A stretch of 58,449 bases of DNA from JBOFMT01 sp051658525 (GTDB lineage Bacteria > Bacillota_I > Bacilli_A > Erysipelotrichales > Erysipelotrichaceae). The stretch spans positions 1 through 58,449 of the forward strand of contig JBOFMT010000043.1 in assembly GCA_051658525.1 (NCBI GenBank). Reading direction: 5' to 3'. The translations under genes and the position numbers were made by a program. Each line of letters starts with the position of its first letter. Positions within the stretch are counted from its first letter, which is position 1. Shown here in pieces: positions 47,917 to 56,497 of the stretch. Under the pieces are notes generated by a model. It worked only from the letters and a program-made list of their open reading frames with translations. It was not told the origin of the DNA and did no database searches.

Positions 47917-50259
47917 ATGTTAACAAAAATATTAAAAAGAGATGGTAGGGAAATAGCATTTGTTCCGGAAAAAATTGCGCGTGCTATTTTCTTAGCAGCA
48001 AGCAGTGCTGCAGAAAAGGATGGTGTCCAAGCGGACTATTCGATTGCTGAAGCTTTATCACAACAGGTAATGGGGTACCTAAGTGGTAAATATCACAATC
48101 AAATTCCAACCGTAGAGGAAGTACAAGACGCAGTTGTTAAAATACTAATTGAGAACGGACATGCAAAAACGAGTGAAGCTTATATTGTATACCGTACGAA
48201 ACGTTCCACGATTCGTAACCAAAAATCAAGATTGATGCAAAGTATTGAGGAAATTACGTTTTCTGATAGTGATGAAGCAGATATTAAACGTGAAAATGCA
48301 AACATCGATGGAAATACAGCAATGGGGACGATGTTGCAATATGGAAGTACGGTATCCAAAGAATTTTGTATTCATAACTTACTAAATCCAGAACACGGAC
48401 GTTTACATGATGCTGGTGATATCCACATTCATGATATGGACTTTATGAATATGGGAACACTAACATGTTGTCAAATTGATTTAAACCATTTGTTTCAAGG
48501 AGGATTCTCGACAGGGCATGGTCATTTACGCGAACCACAAGATATTTTAAGCTATGCAGCTTTGGCAGCAATTGCGATTCAAAGCAATCAAAATGATCAA
48601 CATGGTGGACAATCGGTTCCAGCGTTTGATTACTATTTAGCACCAGGGGTTGCAAAGACCTTTACGCGTCACTATATCGATAATGTAAACAAAGCATGTC
48701 AATTGTATATTGATGAAAGCGTTGATGTTTCAGCTTATTTAAAAGCAGAAGAACAAGCTAAGTTAATTCAAATTGATTTACATGAAGATAGCAGAGCTAG
48801 TTTTCTTCAATATTTGGTAACTACCTTCCAAATTGAAGCAACCATGGCTGCGAAAATCTTAGATTTTGCTTATAAATATGCGGTAGCAGAAACAGAAAAG
48901 AAAACATTCCAAGCGATGGAAAGTTTTATCCATAACTTAAATACCATGCATTCAAGAGCTGGAGCACAAGTACCGTTCTCAAGTGTAAACTTCGGAACCG
49001 ATACGAGTAGTGAAGGTCGTATGGTCACGCGTAATTTATTGTTAGCACAAGAAGCTGGGCTTGGTAATGGGGAAACTCCAATCTTCCCAATCTTAATCTT
49101 CAAAGTAAAAGAAGGGGTAAATTACAACCCAGAAGATCCAAACTATGACTTATTCAAATTAAGTTGTAAAGTTAGTGCAAAACGTTTGTTCCCTAACTTC
49201 TCGTTCTTAGATGCGCCATTCAATGCACAATACTACCAAAAAGGAAACATTAATTCAGAAGCTACTTACATGGGTTGTAGAACTCGTGTCATTGGAAATG
49301 TTGCCGGACCAGAAGAAGTAAATGGACGTGGAAACTTGAGTTTTACTTCCATTAACTTAGTACGTTTAGGATTAGAATATGGTGCCCTATTAAATGATGC
49401 ATTCGATGAAGCTGGATTCTTCCAAGCGATGGATGAGAGAATTGATCAAGTAATCAAACAATTGTTGGAACGCTTTGAAGTACAAGCAAACAAAAAAGTG
49501 AAAAACTTCCCATTCTTGATGGGACAAGGTGTTTGGAAGGGGGCTGAAAAATTAGAATGGAACGATGAACTTCGTGAAGTTATTAAATCTGGTACTCTTA
49601 CAATTGGATTTATTGGATTGGCAGAATGTTTGAAAGCTGCAATCAATGAACACCATGGAGAAAGTGAAGCAGCACAAACACTGGGATTGAAAATCGTTTC
49701 CCATATGCGTCGTCGTATGGATTTAGCAGCACAACAATACGGAATGAACTTCTCGCTTATTGCAACACCTGCAGAAGGGTTGTCTGGACGATTTACGCGT
49801 ATTGACCGTAAACGTTTTGGTGTGATTGCTGGGGTTACCGATCGTGAATTCTATACGAACAGTTTCCATGTACCGGTATATCATAAAATTAGTGCATTTG
49901 AAAAAATTGCTTTGGAAGCACCATATCATGAGTTAACGAATGCAGGTCATATTTCTTACATCGAGATGGACGGAGATCCTGCACGTAATATTCGTGCATT
50001 TGAAAACGTTGTTCGTGCAATGAAAGAAGCTGGTATTGGTTATGGTTCCATCAATCATCCGGTAGACCGTGATCCACAATGTGGATACTCTGGTGTCATC
50101 GAAGGTGATGTTTGTCCAAAGTGTGGACGCAAGGAAAGTGATGGCGGTATGCGTTTTGAACGTATTCGTCGTATTACAGGATACTTGGTAGGTACTTTGG
50201 ATCGCTTCAATAATGCGAAACAAGCAGAAGAATCACAACGCGTAAAACATGGAATCTAG
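47917..50259 (+). CDS. nrdD: Anaerobic ribonucleoside-triphosphate reductase
   Basis: Oxygen-sensitive glycyl-radical enzyme that makes deoxynucleotides. The 780-aa protein has an N-terminal ATP-cone (KILKRDGREIAFVPEKIARAI), the catalytic barrel (NIDGNTAMGTMLQYGS, DIHIHDMDF), a C-terminal zinc ribbon (CGYSG and CPKCG), and the radical loop RRITGYLVGTLDR with the radical Gly at about 755. The second ATG (47917) is preferred because GGAAGG directly abuts the first at 47908. It is coupled to nrdG with an 11-nt overlap. Confidence 0.96.
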   Translation: MLTKILKRDGREIAFVPEKIARAIFLAASSAAEKDGVQADYSIAEALSQQVMGYLSGKYHNQIPTVEEVQDAVVKILIENGHAKTSEAYIVYRTKRSTIRNQKSRLMQSIEEITFSDSDEADIKRENANIDGNTAMGTMLQYGSTVSKEFCIHNLLNPEHGRLHDAGDIHIHDMDFMNMGTLTCCQIDLNHLFQGGFSTGHGHLREPQDILSYAALAAIAIQSNQNDQHGGQSVPAFDYYLAPGVAKTFTRHYIDNVNKACQLYIDESVDVSAYLKAEEQAKLIQIDLHEDSRASFLQYLVTTFQIEATMAAKILDFAYKYAVAETEKKTFQAMESFIHNLNTMHSRAGAQVPFSSVNFGTDTSSEGRMVTRNLLLAQEAGLGNGETPIFPILIFKVKEGVNYNPEDPNYDLFKLSCKVSAKRLFPNFSFLDAPFNAQYYQKGNINSEATYMGCRTRVIGNVAGPEEVNGRGNLSFTSINLVRLGLEYGALLNDAFDEAGFFQAMDERIDQVIKQLLERFEVQANKKVKNFPFLMGQGVWKGAEKLEWNDELREVIKSGTLTIGFIGLAECLKAAINEHHGESEAAQTLGLKIVSHMRRRMDLAAQQYGMNFSLIATPAEGLSGRFTRIDRKRFGVIAGVTDREFYTNSFHVPVYHKISAFEKIALEAPYHELTNAGHISYIEMDGDPARNIRAFENVVRAMKEAGIGYGSINHPVDRDPQCGYSGVIEGDVCPKCGRKESDGGMRFERIRRITGYLVGTLDRFNNAKQAEESQRVKHGI

Positions 50260-50758
50260 GTTACGTTTAGCAGCTCCACTCACCTTTGACTCAATTGTTG
50301 ATGGAGAAGGTTTACGCGTAGTGCTGTGGACACAAGGTTGCCCACACCGCTGTGTTGGGTGCCAAAACCCACAAACGCACGATCCTGCTTTGGGTTTTAG
50401 TATTGCTGCTTGGGAGCTGTTTGAACAAATCAAGAAAAATCCTTTGCAAGATGGCATTACCTTATCCGGAGGAGAACCTTTTGACCAAGCTGCATCCTTG
50501 ATTGCCTTGGCACAAGCATGTCGTGAATTGGGGTTAAATGTATGGGCTTATACAGGTTATACGATGGAAACCCTACTTCAAAATGAAGCACAAGCAAAGT
50601 TGTTGCAACATATTGATGTACTTGTAGACGGCCGATTTGAACATACATTAAAACATTTTGATTTATACTTTAAAGGTAGTTCGAATCAACGGGTAATCGA
50701 TGTAGCAAAAACACTAGAAAACCAGGAAATCATATTGTGGGAAACCACAGCAGAATAA
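50249..50758 (+). CDS. nrdG: Anaerobic ribonucleotide reductase activating protein
   Basis: Radical-SAM enzyme that installs the glycyl radical on NrdD. The 169-aa protein has the CxxxCxxC cluster motif (CPHRCVGC), TLSGGEPFDQ and VWAYTGYT. Its ATG lies within the end of nrdD, so translation is probably coupled. Length is normal. A strong terminator follows. Confidence 0.95.
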   Translation: MESRLRLAAPLTFDSIVDGEGLRVVLWTQGCPHRCVGCQNPQTHDPALGFSIAAWELFEQIKKNPLQDGITLSGGEPFDQAASLIALAQACRELGLNVWAYTGYTMETLLQNEAQAKLLQHIDVLVDGRFEHTLKHFDLYFKGSSNQRVIDVAKTLENQEIILWETTAE

Positions 50759-50761
50759 TGA

Positions 50762-50798
50762 AAAAAAAGCAGTTATCCTCAGGATAACTGCTTTTTAA
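50762..50798. terminator. Bidirectional terminator between nrdG and the AraC gene
   Basis: AAAAAGCAGTTATCC (50764-50778), loop TCA, GGATAACTGCTTTTT (50782-50796): 15-bp perfect stem with A run and T run. Confidence 0.88.
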
Positions 50799-51679
50799 GT
50801 GTTTTGATTGCGATGTTTGTTACGATACTGCTTTGGAGTATGGCCGGTGTGCTTGGAGAACACCTTTGTGAAATAGCTTGAGTCATTGAACCCGCAAAGC
50901 ATTCCGACTTGCGTGATGCTATGTTGGGTGGAACTTAGGTAGTATTTGCTTTTTTGAATTCTAAAAGCTGTAATATAAGCCGTTGGTGTTTGATGCATGT
51001 AGGTTTGAAATAAACTACAACATGTACTACGTGAGATCATGGCACTAAGGGCTAGCTGTTGTAGCGGAATCGCTTCTTGGTAGTTGAGTTTGATATGGGT
51101 CAACATTGCTTTTAAGTGATGCATATCTTTAGCATCACCCAATTCATTTCGACTGACATTTGAAATGTGTTGGTAAAGCTCAAAGCCTAAGCGAAGACAA
51201 AGACTATGAACCAATAATTCATATCCAGGGCGTTTTTGAAGGCAATGCTGTTGCATTTCAAATAATATGGCTAGGATTTGTTTGGTTTCGTCGCTTTGAC
51301 GCAAGGCAAGGGTAATAAAATTAGGATGATTGATTAGCGGAAAGACGTAAGGATCATCTAATTGACTCATATTTCTTAGTAAATCTGGATGTAACAACAA
51401 ACAAGTGTAGCGACATTCTTGTTGATTTGGTGATTTTGTAGAATGTAGATGACGAGAGTTTAAAAAGATACCTTCGCCTTGTTGTAAGACATGGAGCTCA
51501 CCACCAATATAGACTTCCATACACCCTTCTTCGATGTATAAAAACTCTAGGGCATCGTGCCAATGCCACAACACATGATATTCATAATCGGAAATCAAGC
51601 AAGAATTTAAATAGATGGGTAAATGCTGTTCCGTGTATGTAATAACTTCACTAGCATCTGGTTGAATGCGAATTGGCAT
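50795..51679 (-). CDS. AraC-family transcriptional regulator with cupin N-terminus
   Basis: DNA-binding regulator, 294 aa. The N-terminal cupin part (HWHDALEFLYIEEG, QGEGIFLNSRHLHS) probably senses a small ligand such as a sugar; the C-terminal part has two helix-turn-helix motifs (PLQQLALSAMISRSTCCSLFQ and SITQVGMLCGFNDSSYFTKVFSKHTGHTPKQYR). The ATG at 51679 follows AGGAGG. It is divergent from the unassigned RNA gene at 51775, and the sucrose-type GH13 gene lies 1 kb away, making it a possible target (inference). Confidence 0.92.
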   Translation of the reverse strand: MPIRIQPDASEVITYTEQHLPIYLNSCLISDYEYHVLWHWHDALEFLYIEEGCMEVYIGGELHVLQQGEGIFLNSRHLHSTKSPNQQECRYTCLLLHPDLLRNMSQLDDPYVFPLINHPNFITLALRQSDETKQILAILFEMQQHCLQKRPGYELLVHSLCLRLGFELYQHISNVSRNELGDAKDMHHLKAMLTHIKLNYQEAIPLQQLALSAMISRSTCCSLFQTYMHQTPTAYITAFRIQKSKYYLSSTQHSITQVGMLCGFNDSSYFTKVFSKHTGHTPKQYRNKHRNQNT

Positions 51680-51740
51680 AGAAACCTCCTGGAATTGTAC
51701 GATATTACCAAAAAAAAGCAAAAATATTATATTATGTAGT

Positions 51741-51769
51741 CTTACACTATACTATTATTATAGTATGGT
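51741..51769 (+). promoter_or_regulatory. Candidate promoter of the structured RNA
   Basis: CTTACA (51741-51746), 17-nt spacer, TATGGT (51764-51769). The spacer contains an inverted repeat ATACTAT-TATT-ATAGTAT (51749-51766) that could bind a regulator. Other AT-rich -10 candidates overlap. Confidence 0.4.
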
Positions 51770-51774
51770 ATAGG

Positions 51775-51996
51775 TCTTGTTGCAAGAATGTGATACCTTG
51801 CGTGGTTTACAAGCTGCCTTGGCAGGTTTGTTGTTTGTAAACAATGCGACTATATAACCAAGGTAGAGAAACGATCCACGCACTACACCTTGGTTTCACG
51901 TTTCCTCGTGAATCTTTCGTAATAGAGCGGCGTAACCCTCCACGATGGGGCGTCATGTTCAATTACGCAAAAAAGACATCAAGCGATGTCTTTTTT
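51775..51996 (+). ncRNA. Unassigned structured non-coding RNA, about 220 nt
   Basis: A protein-less stretch with dense base pairing, a promoter-like region before it and a terminator at its end. Helices seen: TCTTG-TTG-CAAGA (51775-51787); GTTTACAA (51805-51812) with TTGTAAAC (51835-51842), enclosing CTGC-CTTG-GCAG; GCGTGG (51800-51805) with CCACGC (51876-51881); CCAAGGT (51858-51864) with ACCTTGG (51887-51893), making a pseudoknot with the previous helix; TTCACG (51895-51900) with CGTGAA (51907-51912); GCGTAA (51930-51935) with TTACGC (51963-51968). The segment ACCTTG (51795-51800) competes for CCAAGGT. No gene follows on this strand, so it is not a leader. I cannot place it in a named family. 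Confidence 0.62.
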
Positions 51997-51998
51997 AG
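51969..51998. terminator. Bidirectional terminator of the RNA gene and the SRAP gene
   Basis: AAAAAAGACATC (51969-51980), loop AAGC, GATGTCTTTTTT (51985-51996). The SRAP stop codon is at its edge. Confidence 0.85.
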
Positions 51999-52591
51999 TC
52001 CCATAAACCGAGTTGCTCGATGGATCGTTTTGCTGTTAATGCAGGTAGTTCTGTTTGCATATTCGGATACAATGCAGGTCCAAAGAGTTTTGGGTTGAGC
52101 CAATCTTGCTCTTGTTGCTTGGTAATCATCAGTGGGAAACGACTCTCGAGTTGCTGGTACTCCACTGGACTAGGAACTGTGATAATCACAACTTCTACGT
52201 GGTTATTGCTGTGATAACGAAATACACCAGCTAAGGCAAACAAATGTGATGTTTGGGTTTGAAAAAAGATGTTTTGAATCGGTGAAAATCGATGATCCGG
52301 TTCATAAAAGCCAGTTACAGGGATGATGCATCGCTGATATTGAAAGGGAGCTTGAAAACTTGCTCTATCCTTGATGCTCTCCCAACGCGCATGAATGATG
52401 GGATGTTTTTGATTGGTTGTGAATCCCCAGTTTGCCCAAAGTAATGTAGCAACGGGTTGATGATAAATGATGGCTATGGGGTGCATTGGGGTATACTGTC
52501 TTGGTTCTAACGATTCAATATAGCTAGTTACGATATCAAAACGTTGTATTATTTCAAATAGGGTAGTCCCAACATAGATTCGACCACACAT
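51995..52591 (-). CDS. SRAP-domain protein (HMCES/YedK family), divergent active site
   Basis: SRAP proteins form a covalent link with abasic sites in single-stranded DNA through Cys2. The 198-aa protein starts MCGRIYVG, so after removal of Met the Cys is N-terminal, and keeps E97 in GFYEP. The usual N-A-R motif (Asn75 in E. coli YedK) reads I-H67-A-R, and the usual IHDR (His160 in YedK) reads L-E149-S-R. Two of four active-site residues are thus changed while the fold signatures remain. ATG 52591 follows AGGAGGTGAT. Confidence 0.87.
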   Translation of the reverse strand: MCGRIYVGTTLFEIIQRFDIVTSYIESLEPRQYTPMHPIAIIYHQPVATLLWANWGFTTNQKHPIIHARWESIKDRASFQAPFQYQRCIIPVTGFYEPDHRFSPIQNIFFQTQTSHLFALAGVFRYHSNNHVEVVIITVPSPVEYQQLESRFPLMITKQQEQDWLNPKLFGPALYPNMQTELPALTAKRSIEQLGLWD

Positions 52592-52726
52592 ACGATCACC
52601 TCCTAATCTGTATCCTAACATACTCTGTACCTATTGTCATAAACTTACAAAGTTACAGCTTTTCTGCTGATAAGATTGCGTATTGTCTGTATTTATGATA
52701 CGAATAAAGAAAAAGAGGTAGTAGCG

Positions 52727-54568
52727 ATGAAAACTTTCGAAATACGTAAAGAACAGCATTGGGAACAACTAGAAGTAGCATACAAACAATTGTATGGAGG
52801 CCATAGTGATGTGGAAGCCAACTTGCAGCAATTACAAAGAAGACTGCAACAATGCTACCAAGAACGTCCACAAAGGTTAAAAGAGCAAGATCAAACACTT
52901 GCTGCTGATTGGTATTTAGGCCAAGACATGGTTGGTGTTATGGTGTATATTGATCATTTTGCGGATGACTTTACAACGTTTATGCAACGCTTAGATTATT
53001 TTTCTGATTTGGGTATTCGCTATCTTCATTTCATGCCTTGTTTAAAGCCAAGAGCAGGAGAGAATGATGGAGGCTATGCAGTTGAAGACTTCTTAGATAC
53101 GGACCCGCGTTTGGGAACGAAGCAACAACTTGAATGTTTGATTGAGGCTTGCAGCGATCGAGGAATCAGTGTTTGTATTGACTATGTTATGAATCATGTA
53201 GCAAAAGAACATACTTGGGCAAAGCAGGCTGTTGCTAATGATCCAACGTACCAGGAGTACTTTATCTTGGAAAACGATCTTAAGATTATTGAGTCGTACA
53301 ATGCTACCGTTCCATGGGTGTTACCAGATAAAGCACCAGGTAACTTTACCTATAACGAGGAGCTACAAACCTATGTGTATACCTCATTCTCTAGTTTCCA
53401 GTGGGATTTGAATTATCGAAATCCAATCGTACTGGAAGAAATGCTTGCAACGATGTTTGCGATAGCAGCAATGGGAGTTCAAATCATTCGATTGGATGCG
53501 GTGCCTTTTTTATGGAAACAGTTGGGTACCAATTGTAGGAATCTACCAGAAGTTCATATCATATTAAGATTGTTTCGTTTAGCTTCTCAAATCGTTGCTC
53601 CATCTTTGGTGCTTTTAGGGGAAGCAATTGTAGAGGAACCACAAATTCGTAAGTATTTTGGTAGTGCAACGCAACCAGAATGTCACCTTATGTATCATGC
53701 AAGCTTTATGGTAACGATATTCAATGCACTAGCGACTAGAAGAGCAAAACTATTGGAGTTTAACCAAGAGCGTAATCATAACAATCGCGGATGGATGAAT
53801 TATATCCGTTGCCATGATGATATCGGTTGGGGATTTGATGATGAGGATTGTTATCGATTGGGATGGCAACCAGAAACACATAAACAATATTTAATTCGCT
53901 TCTACAATGGAACACATCCAGGAAGTTTTGCACGTGGAGAAAACTATCAATACAATCCCATAACGCAAGATGCAAGAACGAATGGGACCTTGGCCTCCTT
54001 ATTAGGGCTGAGTGCTAGCAAAGCACTTCATGACCAAAGAGGTATTACTCTTAGTATGGAACGGATGCAACTCATATTGAGTCTGTTATTTTCGGCTCAA
54101 GGAATTGTTTTGTTGTATAGTGGTGATGAACTCTCACAAGAAAACGACCAAAGCTATCTCAACGATCCAAAAAAACAACGAGAAGGTCGCTGGGTGCATC
54201 GTCCAGCCTTTCCATGGGGAGTTTGGAATCAACTAGAACAACATCCACAAGCAAAACAGATGTATGAGATGACAAAGCAAATGATTGAGTTAAGACGTAC
54301 GATGCCGCTTTTCCATGGGAAATATGCACAACAACTTGTCCATCATCCGTATGAAAGCTTATATATCATTAAAAGAGAAGAAGAGAATCGAGTTTTGGTT
54401 TGTATCCATAATGTGAGTGAACATCCACAAGATGCACAAGTGCAGCAGCTTGGACTAAACGCAAATGGTTCATGGAAAGATATGTTAAGCTCACGTAATG
54501 TTGATTGTCAACAAGCGTGGATTACCATTCATCCCTATGAGTCTTTGTGGCTACTAAATGAAAAATGA
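52727..54568 (+). CDS. Amylosucrase-like glycoside hydrolase (GH13_4)
   Basis: Probably cleaves sucrose, either transferring glucose to a glucan or hydrolysing it. The 613-aa protein has a helical N-terminus, then the alpha-amylase barrel with region I DYVMNH, nucleophile D257 (IIRLDAVPF), acid/base E299 (LLGEAI) and the H363-D-D motif in IRCHDDIGW, which with GSFARG and YNPITQDAR is typical of amylosucrases. No signal peptide, so it acts in the cytoplasm on imported sucrose. The ATG at 52727 follows GAGG. Sucrose hydrolase is the alternative. Confidence 0.87.
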   Translation: MKTFEIRKEQHWEQLEVAYKQLYGGHSDVEANLQQLQRRLQQCYQERPQRLKEQDQTLAADWYLGQDMVGVMVYIDHFADDFTTFMQRLDYFSDLGIRYLHFMPCLKPRAGENDGGYAVEDFLDTDPRLGTKQQLECLIEACSDRGISVCIDYVMNHVAKEHTWAKQAVANDPTYQEYFILENDLKIIESYNATVPWVLPDKAPGNFTYNEELQTYVYTSFSSFQWDLNYRNPIVLEEMLATMFAIAAMGVQIIRLDAVPFLWKQLGTNCRNLPEVHIILRLFRLASQIVAPSLVLLGEAIVEEPQIRKYFGSATQPECHLMYHASFMVTIFNALATRRAKLLEFNQERNHNNRGWMNYIRCHDDIGWGFDDEDCYRLGWQPETHKQYLIRFYNGTHPGSFARGENYQYNPITQDARTNGTLASLLGLSASKALHDQRGITLSMERMQLILSLLFSAQGIVLLYSGDELSQENDQSYLNDPKKQREGRWVHRPAFPWGVWNQLEQHPQAKQMYEMTKQMIELRRTMPLFHGKYAQQLVHHPYESLYIIKREEENRVLVCIHNVSEHPQDAQVQQLGLNANGSWKDMLSSRNVDCQQAWITIHPYESLWLLNEK

Positions 54569-54593
54569 TACCGTCGTGGTATCGTTTTTTTCT
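54565..54593 (+). terminator. Terminator after the amylosucrase-like gene
   Basis: GATACC (54567-54572), loop GTCGT, GGTATC (54578-54583), then G and T7. Confidence 0.75.
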
Positions 54594-54649
54594 TTTCTTC
54601 ACTCTTGATTTGGTGTATAATCATAAACAATATATTTAGGAGACCAACT

Positions 54650-56392
54650 ATGGAAAAAGAACGACTAAGAAGATTGAAAAATGCAGCAGCTGGACTAGAA
54701 CCCTTGGATTTATTAATTGAAGATGTTCGTGTTGTAAACGTATTTACGCAAGAAGTACACGATGCGCATCTTGGAATCAAAGATGGTTATATTGTTTCTT
54801 TCCAAAAACAACCAGCTAAGCAGGTAATCAGTGGAAATCATGCCTTTGTAGCACCAACGATGATGGACCCGCATATGCATTTGGAAAGTACGATGTTGCA
54901 ACCACATTTGCTAAGTGATATTTTAGTTCCACGCGGGGTAAGTGGTGTCGTTGCCGATCCTCATGAACTTGTAAATGCTTGTGGTGCAAAAGGCTTGGAT
55001 TTTATTCTTGAAGCGAGTGAAGCTTTACCGCTCGAGGTTTATGTCTCCTTACCATCGTGTGTACCTTCCACTCCGTTTGAAACTGCTTTTGGTGAATTTA
55101 CACCAGCTGATATCAAACCCTACTACCAACATCCACGTGTTGTAGGATTGGCTGAGGTTATGAGTTATGAAGCGGTGTTGCATGATGATGCGATGTTAGA
55201 AAAATTAAGTGATGCGATGCTTGCCAACAAGCAAATTGATGGGCATGGTGCTGTACTTGATAACCAGGGTTTGGATGTCTATGCAACATGTCAAATTCGA
55301 AATGACCATGAGTGCATGGATGCGCAGGAAATGGTAGAGCGCTTGCGCCGAGGAATTTATACCTTTATGCGTGAAGGCTCAGCTGCCAAAAATTTAGATG
55401 ATCTATTACCAGGTATTACACCTCATAACTTCCGCTATGCTTGTTTTTGTAGCGATGATCGTCACCCTGACGATTTGGTACGCGAAGGTAGTATGGATTA
55501 TGTTGTAAATCTAGCGATTGCCAAAGGTTTGGATCCTATTATGGCACTGACCATGGCATCGCATAATGTAGCGATGTGTTATGGATTACCTCACTTAGGA
55601 GCAGTAGCACCTGGATATCGTGCAAACTTTTTCCTATTTGATGACTTACAAAACATACTCGCAACATCAGTTTATCTTGATGGAGCGTTAGTAGCAAGAG
55701 ATCAAGTGATGCTAACACCAAGCAAAAAACCAAGCACTACAAGCGAAGCAGTATTGGCTTCAATGCATGTAAAACAGGTGAATCCTCAACTATTTGAACT
55801 CCATGTTCCAAGTGAAAAAGCCAATGTTATGCAAGTAAGTTATGGAACGCTAACAACGCAGCTACAACAGGTAGTGGTAACATGCGATGAGCAGCAACGA
55901 TTTGTATTTGATGAGCAAGACCTAGCCAAGTTATTTGTGGTGGAACGTCATCATGCTACCGGTAATGTTGGGAAATCACTGGCAATGGGGTTTCAACTCG
56001 AACAAGGTGCCATCGCAACAAGCGTAGCCCATGACTCTCATAATATTTTAGTCTTAGGGAAAAACGATGCCGATATGCAACGCGCTGTGGAACATATCAT
56101 CGCGATGGGTGGTGGTTATGTTGTAGTTGCCAATGGAGAAGTATTAGCAGATGTACCACTACCAATTGGTGGTCTCATGAGTTTAGAAGACACGAGTACA
56201 CTAGTTAAGCAAATGGATGCTTTGCATCAAGCAATGCATCAGTTAATGCCAAAAACAACCTTCAATCCGTTCATGATGTTGAGTTTTATGGCGCTTCCTG
56301 TAATACCTGCGTATAAAGTAACCGATTTGGGGTTCTTCGATGTGATGAAACAAAAACTTGTTTCAGTTGATGCAGGGGAAATGAATGTCTAG
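54650..56392 (+). CDS. ade: Adenine deaminase
   Basis: Converts adenine to hypoxanthine in purine salvage. The 580-aa amidohydrolase has the metal-binding DPHMHLEST, VADPHELVN, EVMSYEAVL, DGHGAVLDN, and CSDDRHPDDL motifs of the AdeC family, and the C-terminal HHATGNVGKSLAMGF and HDSHNILVLGKND. The ATG at 54650 follows AGGAG; the longer frame begins in the leader. Adenosine released by the SAM-cleaving enzymes could reach this step after conversion to adenine (speculative). Confidence 0.95.
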   Translation: MEKERLRRLKNAAAGLEPLDLLIEDVRVVNVFTQEVHDAHLGIKDGYIVSFQKQPAKQVISGNHAFVAPTMMDPHMHLESTMLQPHLLSDILVPRGVSGVVADPHELVNACGAKGLDFILEASEALPLEVYVSLPSCVPSTPFETAFGEFTPADIKPYYQHPRVVGLAEVMSYEAVLHDDAMLEKLSDAMLANKQIDGHGAVLDNQGLDVYATCQIRNDHECMDAQEMVERLRRGIYTFMREGSAAKNLDDLLPGITPHNFRYACFCSDDRHPDDLVREGSMDYVVNLAIAKGLDPIMALTMASHNVAMCYGLPHLGAVAPGYRANFFLFDDLQNILATSVYLDGALVARDQVMLTPSKKPSTTSEAVLASMHVKQVNPQLFELHVPSEKANVMQVSYGTLTTQLQQVVVTCDEQQRFVFDEQDLAKLFVVERHHATGNVGKSLAMGFQLEQGAIATSVAHDSHNILVLGKNDADMQRAVEHIIAMGGGYVVVANGEVLADVPLPIGGLMSLEDTSTLVKQMDALHQAMHQLMPKTTFNPFMMLSFMALPVIPAYKVTDLGFFDVMKQKLVSVDAGEMNV

Positions 56393-56420
56393 AAAGAATG
56401 CGGGAGCATTCTTTTTTTTT
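56392..56420 (+). terminator. Terminator after adenine deaminase
   Basis: AAAGAATGC (56393-56401), loop GGGA, GCATTCTTT (56406-56414), T run. Confidence 0.8.
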
Positions 56421-56460
56421 GTAAAAAAGCAATCCACAAGCGACAAAAAATAAAAAATAA

Positions 56461-56469
56461 TGCTATAAT
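56461..56469 (+). promoter_or_regulatory. Extended -10 promoter of ispF-gltX
   Basis: TGCTATAAT at 56461-56469 (TGn plus TATAAT); no clear -35. Confidence 0.55.
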
Positions 56470-56497
56470 AAGTACGCTTATGTAAAGAGGTGAACGT

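Noticed and set aside
51775..51996. Structured region considered as 6S RNA, SRP RNA, RNase P RNA or tmRNA
   Set aside because: No tRNA-like ends, no RNase P core, no end-to-end long hairpin with a central bulge as in 6S, and no SRP tetraloop motif that I could identify; kept as unassigned.
51844..52098. 84-codon plus-strand frame across the structured RNA and the SRAP gene end
   Set aside because: No ribosome binding site, passes through the terminator and runs antisense to SRAP; the base pairing pattern favours RNA, not protein.
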